A model generated the notes under the pieces. That model saw nothing but the letters and a program-made list of their open reading frames with translations. It did not search any database and was not told where the DNA came from. A stretch of DNA of 64,000 nucleotides from Mannheimia granulomatis. GTDB lineage: Bacteria > Pseudomonadota > Gammaproteobacteria > Enterobacterales > Pasteurellaceae. Made by a program: the position numbers and the translations under genes. The stretch spans positions 682,001 through 746,000 of the forward strand of contig NZ_CP015030.1 in NCBI RefSeq assembly GCF_011455695.1, given 5' to 3'. This document shows positions 33,845-44,418 of the stretch, piece after piece (position 1 is the first letter of the stretch; each line of letters starts with the position of its first letter).

Positions 33845-34724
33845 AGAACCCGAACAATTTAGAGAGACGGAATTGCTTAAAAAATTCTGGCATTATTTCC
33901 GACAAGATAAGGTGGCTCTAGGGAGTTTTTATCTTTTTCTTTTTTTATTAATACTGGTTTTTTTCGGAAGTTTATTAGCGCCTTATAATTATAACCAGCA
34001 GTTTGTTGGCTTGGAATTAATGCCTCCGTCATGGGATGAAAAGGGGCAAATTAGTCATTTTTTAGGAACAGATGACTTAGGGCGAGATATTTTAAGTCGT
34101 ATTCTCTATGGTTTTTATTATACAGTCGGCTCTGCATTAATGATTACTGGATTGGTAGCTTTATTTGGCGGCTTTATTGGAATTATTGCCGGTTTAAAAA
34201 AAGGGCGTTCATTTTGGTTTATCAGCCATCTGTTTGATACTTTCTTATTTATGCCGATTTTATTAATTGCCATTATTATTGCTACCTTAATGGATGCAAG
34301 TTTGATTAACGCAATGTTGGCGATTTTTTTAGCTATGTTGCCACATTTTATCCATAAAATTTATCAAGCGACTGAGCAGCAATTAAAAAAAGAATATATC
34401 ATCACGCTCAAATTAGATGGGGCAAGTCGTTGGTATCTTATTCGAGAAGTGATTATTCCAAATTTAACTGGCGTTGCAATTAAAGAATTATCACATATTT
34501 TTGCGATTGCAGTTTTAGATATCAGCGCATTAAGCTTTATTATGTTAGGCGCTCAGAATCCAACGCCTGAATGGGGAGCGATGATCCGAGAATCAATGGA
34601 GCTAATTTATGTTGCACCTTGGACCGTTGTATTACCAGGGCTGGCTATTATTTTCAGTATTTTTGCAATTACAATGCTTGGTACTCGTTTAAGCAATGTG
34701 TTTGAAAAGTATCGAAAGGAATAA
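33831..34724 (+). CDS. sapC: SapC, peptide ABC transporter permease
   Basis: Second permease, DppC/OppC type, 297 residues: N-terminal cytoplasmic stretch, FLGTDDLGRDILSRILYG motif typical of this group, several membrane segments and an EAA-like loop YIITLKLDGASRWYLIREVIIPNLTG. It overlaps sapB, and is separated from sapD by 84 bp that contain a uptake-signal copy. Confidence 0.93.
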   Translation: MELIREPEQFRETELLKKFWHYFRQDKVALGSFYLFLFLLILVFFGSLLAPYNYNQQFVGLELMPPSWDEKGQISHFLGTDDLGRDILSRILYGFYYTVGSALMITGLVALFGGFIGIIAGLKKGRSFWFISHLFDTFLFMPILLIAIIIATLMDASLINAMLAIFLAMLPHFIHKIYQATEQQLKKEYIITLKLDGASRWYLIREVIIPNLTGVAIKELSHIFAIAVLDISALSFIMLGAQNPTPEWGAMIRESMELIYVAPWTVVLPGLAIIFSIFAITMLGTRLSNVFEKYRKE

Positions 34725-34808
34725 AGAATATTCTCCACTTCCCTAAAGCGGCATGTAGTACTCTACAAGCGGTCCTAATTTTGTCAAAATTTACACATAA
34801 GGAACATT

Positions 34809-35849
34809 ATGGCATTACTGGATATTCGCCATTTAAGTATTGAAATAAACACGCCAAAAGGGCGAGTGAAAATGGTCGATAATATCAACTTAACCCTTGA
34901 TGAGGGAGAAATTTGTGGCTTAGTAGGAGAGTCCGGTTCAGGAAAAAGTTTGATAGCCAAAGTCATCTGTGGTATTACCAAAGACGAATGGACGGTAACT
35001 GCCGATCGCTTTCGTTTTAATGATGTAGAATTATTAAAACTTTCTCCGAAAGAGCGGCGAAAATTAGTGGGTGACCAGATTTCTATGGTGTTTCAAGATC
35101 CGCTTACCAGCTTAGACCCAAGCCAACAAGTAGGCAAACAATTGATGCAAACCATTCATTTCAAAGGAAAATGGTGGCAATGGTTCGGCTGGAAGAAGAA
35201 GAAAGCGATTGAGCTGTTACATAGGGTAGGCGTACGTGATCATCAAGATATTATGACAAGCTATCCGAAAGACATTACTGAAGGTGAAGCACAAAAAGTC
35301 ATGATTGCGATGGCAATAGCCAATCAACCTAGATTATTAGTGGCGGATGAGCCGACTAATATTATGGAATCGACTACTCAGCTGCAAATTTACCGTTTGC
35401 TTTCCAGTATGAATAAAAACTTAGGAACTTCCATTTTATTGGTGAGTAATGATATGCGGAGTATTCAAAACTGGGTAGATTCTTATAATGTGCTTTATTG
35501 TGGACAAACGGTAGAAATTGCAGATAAGGAAAGTATTCTGGAATCACCTTATCATCCTTACACTCGGGTTTTATTAAATAGTATGCCGGATTTCTCACAG
35601 CCATTAGCCTTTAAAAGTAGCCTCAATACTTTAAGAGGTTCAGTGCCTATGTTACAAGAAATGCCGATAGGCTGCCGTTTAGGACCACGTTGCCCGTTTG
35701 CTCAAAAGAAATGTGTGAATAAACCACCATTGGTAAAAGTTAAACAGCATGAATTTGCTTGCCATTTTCCAATTAATTTTAGAGAGCAGAATCTATTGAA
35801 AAAACAGCAAGAACAGATGCCGTTGATGGTAGCGGAATTATCGGAGTAA
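34809..35849 (+). CDS. sapD: SapD, peptide ABC transporter ATPase
   Basis: ATPase of the Sap system and, in enterobacteria, also a support factor for Trk potassium uptake. The 346-residue protein has Walker [14 protein letters not shown]-loop [13 protein letters not shown], signature-like [16 protein letters not shown] (LSGGQ altered to ITEGE, as in SapD) and Walker [12 protein letters not shown]. The C-terminal oligopeptide-ATPase extension has [15 protein letters not shown]. In most gammaproteobacteria sapF comes next; here a minus-strand lipoprotein gene follows and no sapF is seen in the window. Confidence 0.92.
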   Translation: MALLDIRHLSIEINTPKGRVKMVDNINLTLDEGEICGLVGESGSGKSLIAKVICGITKDEWTVTADRFRFNDVELLKLSPKERRKLVGDQISMVFQDPLTSLDPSQQVGKQLMQTIHFKGKWWQWFGWKKKKAIELLHRVGVRDHQDIMTSYPKDITEGEAQKVMIAMAIANQPRLLVADEPTNIMESTTQLQIYRLLSSMNKNLGTSILLVSNDMRSIQNWVDSYNVLYCGQTVEIADKESILESPYHPYTRVLLNSMPDFSQPLAFKSSLNTLRGSVPMLQEMPIGCRLGPRCPFAQKKCVNKPPLVKVKQHEFACHFPINFREQNLLKKQQEQMPLMVAELSE

Positions 35850-35903
35850 CTCATATTTAAAGGGCAAGCTCATATCAGCGAATATCTGATTTAATCGCTT
35901 GTG

Positions 35904-36137
35904 CTATTGAGTTAGAGTAACTGGTAGCATCAGTGTATCTAATACAAAGCTCAAAGGTAAATCGATCACAGCAAGTATAGCGAATGCGCCCCCTTCTTGC
36001 ATGGCGTAAAAATCTTTTGTTACGCCGGCATATACGCTGTAATCCTGCTCAACCAGGCTGATAATTGTGCCACAAGCAGCCAAATTAAAGACTAAATAGA
36101 GTAGGATAACGGTTCTACAAGCGGTTAATTTCATCAA
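35904..36137 (-). CDS. Small YceK/YidQ-type lipoprotein
   Basis: A 77-residue protein with a short hydrophobic signal and lipobox NLAACG (cysteine at about residue 22), followed by the VYAGVTKDF and FAILAVIDLPLSFVLDTLMLPVTL pattern of the YceK/YidQ (DUF1375) family of small outer-membrane lipoproteins. The function is unknown. It is transcribed toward sapD. Confidence 0.75.
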   Translation of the reverse strand: MMKLTACRTVILLYLVFNLAACGTIISLVEQDYSVYAGVTKDFYAMQEGGAFAILAVIDLPLSFVLDTLMLPVTLTQ

Positions 36138-36253
36138 AAAATCTCCAAATACTCGGCTATTTTACGCTATTTTTGCGAAGTCTGCTGAAAAACTCATTTT
36201 AAAAAAAACGATTTTAAGGCAGAATGTAGCAGACTCAAACGTTATTATTTTAA

Positions 36254-37348
<1,095 letters not shown>

Positions 37349-37400
37349 TGCTTACATTTTGATGAAACAAGCGGTCAAAATTAAGAAATTTTTTTCCAAT

Positions 37401-37470
37401 TATTATGTAGCGAATGCACGAAGCAGTCTCAGTAACGGTAATTTCAGCTTTGTGCAACCGCTATATAATA
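37401..37470. repeat. Small palindromic repeat, copy 1 (leuB-cls gap)
   Basis: The 70-bp core begins TATTATGTAGCGAATGCAC and ends GTGCAACCGCTATATAATA, which are imperfect inverted repeats of each other. Inverted USS copies flank it (37368 and 37502). Its reverse complement matches copy 2 at 39938-40031 over both ends. An open frame of 60 codons crosses this spot but looks accidental. Confidence 0.65.
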
Positions 37471-37512
37471 TCGAATTTTTTGCAAATTTCCTGCTTATTT
37501 TGACCGCTTGTT

Positions 37513-38994
37513 TTATAGTAATGGACTCATTAGTCGGATAGTATTTTCAACCAATCCCCACCATTTTGAACGATAAAGCCAACGTGTCTCATCAATATAT
37601 TCAGATTGTTGCAAATATTGCTGCTGAAGAGCGGCAATTTTTTGAGTCATTTCTTGATTATAGATAGCTAAGCTGATTTCAAGGTTTAAGAAAAAACTTC
37701 GCATATCCATATTAACTGTTCCAAATAAGCTAAAATTGTCATCAATCACCAACGTTTTAGCGTGTAGTAAACCACCTTTAAATTGTGCAATCTTTACATT
37801 ATGTTTAAGCAACATCCTAAAATAGGCTTGTGAGGCGTAACGAACCATATTGGAATCATTTTTTTCTGGCAAAATTAAAGTGACATCCACCCCACGGCGA
37901 GCCGCTGTTGTTAATGCAGTCAGTAAAGGTTCATTAGGCACGAAATAAGGTGTTGTGATAACGATTCTTTTGGTTGCAAGGTGAATTGCACATAAGATCG
38001 TTTCATAGATAATGCTATCTTCTTGCTCTGGCGCTGATGGAATCACCTGAACAGTTATATTCCCTTCAGATTTCGTTATTAACTGCTGATTTTTCTCATA
38101 TTTTTGCTTGAGATAGGTTTTGACTCTTTGTAAGTTATCCTCACTCTCGACTGCAATATCCGCATAGAGTACGGCTGTCATTTCAAGCACGACAGGGCCT
38201 ATACAACGCATCATTACATCCACCCATTCACCAATGCCGGCATCTTGTTTGAAAAGTATAGGATCAACTAGATTGAAGCTTCCTGTGTAACCAATATGAT
38301 AATCAACAATTAAAATTTTTCGATGATTCCGCAAATCGTTGCGGCTATAAAAGGTTTGGAATAATCCAACAGGTAAAGAATTTTGGATAAAAACACCGGC
38401 TTGTTCTAATTTCGTTTTCCATTCGCTACGGAAAAAACGGCTACTACCGAGATCGTCTGCTAAGATAACACAATGAACTCCACGTTCCGCGGCATCTTTT
38501 ACTGCGTGTAGTAATTCGTTGATTTTGCCTTGTGGATCGATAATATAAAATGCCAGTAAACAGCTTGATTTCGCTTGCTGAATATCATCAATCATAGAAT
38601 AGATAATATCATCTGTAGTAGTCAGCAGTTGCATATCATTATGCACATTGGCACCAAAGCTTGTTGTTTGTTGGGCCATTCTTTCAATACCTTGGAAAGT
38701 AGAAGGTATGTTTTTAGTGGCATTAAGCTGCTCATCAGACATGTATTTTTCAGCAAATTCATCATAGAATTGCTTCATATCTGCTGTCCTTGCAAGGCGT
38801 TTTTTCCCAACTCGAGCTTCTCCAATCAATAAGTAGGTAATAATGCCAACCATTGGAAAAGCAAATAAGATAATTAGCCAAGCAAATACAGTCCCGATAT
38901 TACGCTGGGTATATAGCACTCGTACGGCACACGCCAATACAATTAAGAAGTTAATTAGGAGCAGCACCTCGTGCCAGGTAATAGAAAACAGCAT
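37513..38994 (-). CDS. cls: Cardiolipin synthase (ClsA type)
   Basis: Cls joins two phosphatidylglycerols to make cardiolipin in the inner membrane. The 493-residue protein has two N-terminal membrane segments (about 5-25 and 35-57) and two phospholipase-D HKD motifs, HRKILIVDYHIGYTGS and HAKTLVIDDNFSLFGT. Length is close to E. coli ClsA. A gene for a phosphoesterase lies just upstream in the same direction. Confidence 0.94.
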   Translation of the reverse strand: MLFSITWHEVLLLINFLIVLACAVRVLYTQRNIGTVFAWLIILFAFPMVGIITYLLIGEARVGKKRLARTADMKQFYDEFAEKYMSDEQLNATKNIPSTFQGIERMAQQTTSFGANVHNDMQLLTTTDDIIYSMIDDIQQAKSSCLLAFYIIDPQGKINELLHAVKDAAERGVHCVILADDLGSSRFFRSEWKTKLEQAGVFIQNSLPVGLFQTFYSRNDLRNHRKILIVDYHIGYTGSFNLVDPILFKQDAGIGEWVDVMMRCIGPVVLEMTAVLYADIAVESEDNLQRVKTYLKQKYEKNQQLITKSEGNITVQVIPSAPEQEDSIIYETILCAIHLATKRIVITTPYFVPNEPLLTALTTAARRGVDVTLILPEKNDSNMVRYASQAYFRMLLKHNVKIAQFKGGLLHAKTLVIDDNFSLFGTVNMDMRSFFLNLEISLAIYNQEMTQKIAALQQQYLQQSEYIDETRWLYRSKWWGLVENTIRLMSPLL

Positions 38995-39027
38995 AAGATC
39001 TCCTTATCAAATAATATGCATTTCCGG

Positions 39028-39897
39028 CTATTCTAGAGAAAAATTCAATTCGAGTGGATTGTGGTCTGAGCTTTTCACAGAATAGCTTGTTGCCGAATGT
39101 ACAGTGATTCCTCGGGTAAAAATATGATCCAACGGATACCCAAATGCAGTGCTTCTCTCATCTGGCTTAAGCGATATTTTACTTAGCTTCTCCGATGTGA
39201 TTAATTCAAGTAATTGCTTATTTCGTTTTTCATTCCATGTGTTGAAATCACCCGCAAGAATAATAGCTCCTGTATGCTTTTGCATTAATGCTTTTAATGC
39301 ATTTAACTGCTGTTGATAGTTACCCTGACTATGCCACTCAAAATTAATCAAATGAACATTAATTAGCAATAATGAACGGTGATTTTTTAAAGGGAAACGC
39401 ATTGCAGACATCACTTTTGGTAGTTGAAGCAGTGGCTCTTGCAATTGATTTCCGCAGTAAAGATTAGCATCTAAGGAGCTTAAACTTAAAACACCTGTTT
39501 TTTGTTGCTGATATTCAAAAGCAAAGAGATGCAAGTATTGTTTAAAGTGTAAAAGTGTTTGAGGGATCTCCTGTAAAGAGGTCGCCTCTTGCAATAATAC
39601 AAAATCTTTGTTGTTTGCAGATTCTATTAGAGTGTTTTGCCAGCCATTATCTACACCTTTGTGGATATTCCAGTTAAACAATTTAAAAGGACGATTTTTA
39701 TTCGGCGATATTTCATTATTTTGATAGCATAACCAGCCTTTATATACGTCGGTTTTTTCAAAAACACGTTGTTTGGAATCTTGAAAAATAATGTTGGGGT
39801 TAGGGTAAATAACTAAATTTTTATGAATAAATAATGCTGCGCTACCAATAATAAGAGCAATAATCAGTAATAAGCGTTTTTTTATTTTCTTATACAT
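39028..39897 (-). CDS. YafD-type endonuclease/exonuclease/phosphatase family protein
   Basis: The 289-residue protein has an N-terminal hydrophobic anchor or signal (about residues 8-25) and the EEP fold: FKLFNWNIHKG, VLLQEAT (metal-binding Glu), ILAGDFNTWNEKR (catalytic Asp/Asn) and YPLDHIFTRG with SSDHNPLELNF at the end. The substrate is unknown. It lies upstream of cls on the same strand with a 33-bp gap. Confidence 0.82.
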   Translation of the reverse strand: MYKKIKKRLLLIIALIIGSAALFIHKNLVIYPNPNIIFQDSKQRVFEKTDVYKGWLCYQNNEISPNKNRPFKLFNWNIHKGVDNGWQNTLIESANNKDFVLLQEATSLQEIPQTLLHFKQYLHLFAFEYQQQKTGVLSLSSLDANLYCGNQLQEPLLQLPKVMSAMRFPLKNHRSLLLINVHLINFEWHSQGNYQQQLNALKALMQKHTGAIILAGDFNTWNEKRNKQLLELITSEKLSKISLKPDERSTAFGYPLDHIFTRGITVHSATSYSVKSSDHNPLELNFSLE

Positions 39898-39937
39898 AAT
39901 GATTTTAGCAAGCGGTCAAATTTTATCAAAAATTCGC

Positions 39938-40031
39938 TATTATGTAGCAGTTGCACAACGTTGAAATGACGTACATTTCGATAAGCTCAGTAACCTTCTC
40001 AGCCACTGTTTTATGCATTTACTACATAATA
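39938..40031. repeat. Small palindromic repeat, copy 2 (between the YafD-type gene and msrB)
   Basis: The core runs from TATTATGTAGCAGTTGCAC to CTACATAATA (perfect 10-bp terminal inverted repeat), with an internal GAAATG-ACGTA-CATTTC palindrome. An inverted USS pair surrounds it (39909-39920 and 40061-40072). It is related to the reverse complement of copy 1 but is 24 bp longer in the middle. Confidence 0.65.
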
Positions 40032-40088
40032 TTGTCAGAATTTGCAAAATCACCCGTTTTTTTGACCGCTTGTTTATGTTGTTAAGTA

Positions 40089-40484
40089 TTAACCATCAAT
40101 TTCTTCGCCGGTTTCAGCCCATTTAAAATTTAATGCCACAGAGTTTAGGCAAAAGCGTAAGCCTGTTGGCGGTGGGCCATCATTAAATACATGTCCCATA
40201 TGGGAATCACAATTAGCACAACGAATTTCGGTTCTATGGCATCCTAAACTATAGTCATCTAAATAACGTAATGCAGATTCAGAAATGGCTTCATAAAAAC
40301 TTGGCCAGCCACATCCTGCGTCAAATTTCGTCTCTGAACGGAATAAGTCATGATGGCATCTGGCACAGCGGTAGGTTCCAACTCGGTACTCATTCAATAA
40401 TTTTCCGGTAAATGGGCGTTCTGTACCATGATTTATTAATATTTCAACTTGCTTTTCCGTTAAGTCTTTAATCTCTTTTATCAT
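40089..40484 (-). CDS. msrB: Peptide methionine-(R)-S-oxide reductase
   Basis: MsrB reduces methionine-R-sulfoxide in proteins. The 131-residue single-domain protein has the two zinc-binding CxxC pairs (CARCHHDLF and CANCDSHMGHVF) and the catalytic region RFCLNSVALNF with the active cysteine. It is a stand-alone cytoplasmic form with no MsrA fusion, and is divergent from gapA. Confidence 0.95.
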   Translation of the reverse strand: MIKEIKDLTEKQVEILINHGTERPFTGKLLNEYRVGTYRCARCHHDLFRSETKFDAGCGWPSFYEAISESALRYLDDYSLGCHRTEIRCANCDSHMGHVFNDGPPPTGLRFCLNSVALNFKWAETGEEIDG

Positions 40485-40609
40485 TCAAATTTCCCCTTGG
40501 ATAATTGCTTAGTATTGTAGCGTTTTTTATCCTAAAAATCGTGCCAAATTTTAAAATTTGACATAGATCACAAAAAATTTATCTGTTATATTGGAAGCGT
40601 TCTTTTGGC

Positions 40610-40652
40610 TTGTCAGGAAGTAGAAAAGATGTGTTATAATCCACACATCTTT
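40610..40652 (+). promoter_or_regulatory. gapA promoter with -10 box centred in a perfect dyad
   Basis: TATAAT at 40635-40640 lies in the 8-nt centre of a perfect 10-bp inverted repeat (AAAGATGTGT at 40625-40634, ACACATCTTT at 40643-40652). TTGTCA at 40610-40615 is a possible -35, with a long 19-bp spacer. About 50 bp further upstream, TTTGACATAGATCACAAA resembles a CRP/FNR-type site. The 224-bp gap shows no gene. Confidence 0.55.
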
Positions 40653-40696
40653 ATAGTAGTACATAAAGAACAAATTTTGTTTAACTTTAAATATAG

Positions 40697-41713
<1,017 letters not shown>

Positions 41714-41733
41714 TTGCTAAGTTAATTAAAATT

Positions 41734-41768
41734 AAGGATCAAATTCTGAAAAGGGTTTGGTCCTTTTT
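41734..41768 (+). terminator. Terminator after gapA
   Basis: AAGGATCAAA pairs with TTTGGTCCTT (one G-T pair) around a 12-nt loop and is followed by TTTTT. Confidence 0.8.
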
Positions 41769-41936
41769 ATTTAGTATATACTGCTTTAATGTCGATCTAG
41801 GGTTATAAATGCGAACGGTAAAATACGTTTGAAAAGAAATGAAGGAAATTCTTTGATTTATGACGATAGCTTATTGAAATTTGAAATCGAAATTGCTATA
41901 TAGTATTCACAAGCTGGCTACTATAGAGGAAGTAGA

Positions 41937-42299
41937 ATGGGTAATATATTTCTTTTCATTATGTTATTTATTATTACTTTTTTTACGACCTCAATTTTTA
42001 ATAAGATAGGTTTAGAAAATGTTGGTTTTATATTTGCCTTTTTTCTTGATATTTTTATAGTATGGATATTTCATACTGATCAAAAGATGCAGAAAGAAGC
42101 CGAAGAAATAATATTTAATAAACAGCTTGAAGACGAACTAAAACGCCCAGTTGTCAAAAATAAACTATGCCATCTTCAATCAAATAATATTGATGATGAA
42201 ACCAGTACTATTGCTAAGGGTAAGGTAAGTTGGACGGATAAAGAGGGAAAAACTACAGAAGACCTTTTCGATATTGAGATAAATATCAAATCCAAATAA
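41937..42299 (+). CDS. Small membrane protein of unknown function
   Basis: I do not recognise this 120-residue protein. It has two N-terminal hydrophobic segments (about residues 4-22 and 29-46) and a charged cytoplasmic tail with a KGKVSWTDKEGKTTEDLFDIEI stretch. AGAGGAAG sits before the ATG. It lies between gapA and the left attachment repeat, so formally it is outside the integrated element, though it may be remains of an earlier insertion. Confidence 0.6.
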   Translation: MGNIFLFIMLFIITFFTTSIFNKIGLENVGFIFAFFLDIFIVWIFHTDQKMQKEAEEIIFNKQLEDELKRPVVKNKLCHLQSNNIDDETSTIAKGKVSWTDKEGKTTEDLFDIEINIKSK

Positions 42300-42331
42300 C
42301 TTGAGATAGCTTGATGCTCCAGAATGAGAAA

Positions 42332-42360
42332 AAGCCTGTAAATGTTGATTTTACAGGCTT
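42332..42360 (-). terminator. Terminator now stranded at the far end of the island (original tRNA-Leu terminator)
   Basis: AAGCCTGTAAA and TTTACAGGCTT form an 11-bp stem with a 7-nt loop. On the minus strand it is followed by TTTTTCTC. It lies 10 bp beyond the left tRNA 3'-end copy, where the terminator of the leftward-transcribed tRNA gene would be before integration. A near-identical copy at 58469-58497 now serves the intact tRNA. Confidence 0.75.
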
Positions 42361-42366
42361 TCTTCT

Positions 42367-42391
42367 AAATGGTGCCTGGGCGAGACTTGAA
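42367..42391. repeat. Left attachment site (copy of tRNA-Leu 3' end)
   Basis: AAATGGTGC followed by CTGGGCGAGACTTGAA repeats the 3' end of the tRNA-Leu gene at 58541-58566, except for one missing T between the two blocks. The identical 16-bp stretch, 42376-42391, is the likely strand-exchange core. Sequence identity stops directly after it. Confidence 0.85.
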
Positions 42392-42444
42392 ATTAATAAT
42401 TAACATATTGATTAATAAGTAAAAATAACTTATTAAATCCATAT

Positions 42445-42464
42445 CGTGTAACTAAACGTGTAAC
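42445..42464. repeat. Tandem CGTGTAAC repeats, left end (possible integrase arm sites)
   Basis: CGTGTAAC occurs twice, 12 bp apart, in the frame CGTGTAACTAAACGTGTAAC. The same 20-bp string occurs at 58399-58418 near the other end. Paired direct repeats close to both att cores are the usual layout of arm-type binding sites for tyrosine integrases. Confidence 0.6.
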
Positions 42465-42523
42465 AATGATTTTTTGGCATTATATCAAGTGATTTAGCTT
42501 AGAGAAAATTATTTTATAAAACA

Positions 42524-42627
42524 AGTCGTCACCTCATCACTAAAATAGAAAAATCCCTTATATATCAATATATTAATATAGTGACTACTTATTTTTAAGT
42601 CGTCACTAAGTCGTCACAGTCATCACT
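42524..42627. repeat. Left cluster of GTCGTCAC/GTGAC iteron-like repeats
   Basis: AAGTCGTCAC occurs at 42597 and 42608, AGTCGTCAC at 42524, with related ATCAC words at 42536 and 42621 and an inverted GTGAC at 42581. The motif relates to the GTGAC cluster downstream of the helicase gene. The surrounding 42392-42817 stretch is AT-rich and shows no gene. Confidence 0.55.
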
Positions 42628-42817
42628 TCTATAAAATTATTTGTTTATTCCCTCCTTTTTTGTTCTTTGTTGAATAAAAAATAATCACTTAAAAATTTTC
42701 TTCTTAACGTGTTCAAACGTATCTAAACGATTAAATTTTGCCCTATTTACTCCGTTGAAATTAAGCCTATATTGTTCTATGGCTAATTGTAGCCTTCTTA
42801 ATTAAGAGGACTTTTTT

Positions 42818-43213
42818 ATGATTTCTAACGAAGCAATCCGCCAAGAAGTTATCGACCTATTGCGAGATAAAATTCAAGGCATTCAGCATTTTCATAATGG
42901 CAGAGCCGTGTTCACCGATGTAGAAAATGAATTACCGGCTATCGCCGTATTCATTGATGAAGCGGAATATACCCAACTTACACTTTGTGATGGTGAATGT
43001 AACGCCTATTTAAAAATCGGTATTTACTTACCAATGTTTTCAACTGAAAACGATCTTGATTTAGTAGCTCAAAAAATCAGTGATGTCATGAATGATGTTA
43101 CTTTCCGTAGTATGGACGAATGCGTGCTTGCTAAATACAGCTATGACTACGATGCTAACGAATCAGCGTGGAAAACAGCCACACTTCATTACAACATCAA
43201 TTATTTGAATTAA
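42818..43213 (+). CDS. Lambda gpU-like tail terminator protein
   Basis: The 131-residue protein has the same length as lambda gpU and shares its pattern: AIRQEVIDLLRDK start, AVFTDVENELPAIAVFIDEAEYT, and SYDYDANESAWKTATLHYNINY at the end, against YDYRRDDDAGLWSSADLTYVITYEM in lambda as I remember it. In lambda gpU caps the tail tube and forms the interface to the head. Here it is first in the head operon of an element that has no tail tube gene. It therefore probably forms the socket where a helper tail docks. AAGAGGAC precedes the ATG. Confidence 0.8.
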   Translation: MISNEAIRQEVIDLLRDKIQGIQHFHNGRAVFTDVENELPAIAVFIDEAEYTQLTLCDGECNAYLKIGIYLPMFSTENDLDLVAQKISDVMNDVTFRSMDECVLAKYSYDYDANESAWKTATLHYNINYLN

Positions 43214-43223
43214 GGACAAAGCA

Positions 43224-44405
43224 ATGTTTAAAAAACTTTTAGAACTCCGCCAGCAAAAAGCGGCTATTGAAGCAGAAATGCGTTCAATCTTAACCAAAGC
43301 AGACGAAGAAAAACGCTCAACGACTGAAGCAGAAGGAGCTAAATTCGATGAATTACGCTCACAGGCTGAAAATCTAGTTAAAGAGATTGCCCGCTATGAA
43401 GCAATCACAGAAGAACAGCGTAACCAACCCGGTCAAGATGCAGAAACGGCAAACATGAAAGTATCTGATGATGAGCTTCGCCATTGGATCAAAACGGGTG
43501 AATTGCGTTCACTTGCTACGAATACCAATGGCGGTGCAGATGGCGGATATTCTGTAATCCCTGAGCTTGATAAGCAAGTGATGAAACGATTAACCGATGA
43601 TTCTGTAATGCGACAAATTGCTAATGTAGTGAAACTCACTCAAGGCAAAGAATACAAAAAATTAGTATCGGCTGGCGGTGCGGTAGTAAATCATATCGGT
43701 GAAGGTGAAGCACGCACTGAAACAGCCACCCCGAAAATGAATGAAGTAACGATTGCCGTTCATAATATTTACGCTTACCCGAAAACAACGCAAGAGATTT
43801 TAGATTTTGGCGGTGTAGATATTCTAGGCTGGTTAACGGAAGAAATTTCAGAATCTTTTGTTGAAACGGAAGAAACCGACTTAACCAACGGTACAGGTAC
43901 GAAACAGGCTAAAGGTTTCTTAACTTACCCACGAACGACAGCAAACGATAAAGCCCGACCATTCGGCACACTTCAAAAAATGGAAGTGCAACCGGCTAAA
44001 CTTGATGCTGATGTATTAATTGACTTGTTATTCTCACTACATAGCAAATACCGTAAAAATGCCGTATGGGTGATGAACTCACAAACTGCAGCAACGCTAC
44101 AGAAGATCAAGAATAAAAATGGTGATTATATTTGGCGAGATGGTTTACAAGCTGGCAGCCCTAGCACGCTTTTAGGTTTACCGGTTTACTATTTAGAAAC
44201 AATGCCAGACGCTACGGACACCAATCCATTCTTAGCGGTAGGTGATTTTAAACGTGGTTATACCATTGTTGATCATACAACAGGTACACGCACCAAACCT
44301 GATTCAATCACAGAGCCCGGATTCTATAAGGTTCACACTGATAAATATCTTGGCGGTGGCGTGGTTGATTCTAACGCTATCAAAGTGCTTGAAGCGAAAG
44401 CCTAA
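43224..44405 (+). CDS. HK97-family major capsid protein
   Basis: The 393-residue protein has an N-terminal charged coiled coil (about residues 1-75), which is the HK97 delta scaffold domain. After the linker LATNTNGGADGGYSVIPELDKQV the HK97 fold follows, with GEGEARTETATPKMNEV, TNGTGTKQAKGFLTYP and PSTLLGLPVYYLETMP. Cleavage by the protease probably falls near residues 95-105. AAGGAC is the ribosome site. A terminator-like hairpin follows, separating it from the protease gene. Confidence 0.93.
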   Translation: MFKKLLELRQQKAAIEAEMRSILTKADEEKRSTTEAEGAKFDELRSQAENLVKEIARYEAITEEQRNQPGQDAETANMKVSDDELRHWIKTGELRSLATNTNGGADGGYSVIPELDKQVMKRLTDDSVMRQIANVVKLTQGKEYKKLVSAGGAVVNHIGEGEARTETATPKMNEVTIAVHNIYAYPKTTQEILDFGGVDILGWLTEEISESFVETEETDLTNGTGTKQAKGFLTYPRTTANDKARPFGTLQKMEVQPAKLDADVLIDLLFSLHSKYRKNAVWVMNSQTAATLQKIKNKNGDYIWRDGLQAGSPSTLLGLPVYYLETMPDATDTNPFLAVGDFKRGYTIVDHTTGTRTKPDSITEPGFYKVHTDKYLGGGVVDSNAIKVLEAKA

Positions 44406-44418
44406 GCAATTAAAACAT

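Noticed and set aside
37359-37541. 60-codon frame between leuB and cls
   Set aside because: It crosses an uptake signal and the palindromic repeat, has no good ribosome site and runs into the 3' end of cls; it looks accidental.
41937-42299. Membrane protein gene as part of the island
   Set aside because: It lies outside the left tRNA-end repeat and the displaced tRNA terminator, so it belongs to the chromosome flank unless an older, larger element existed.
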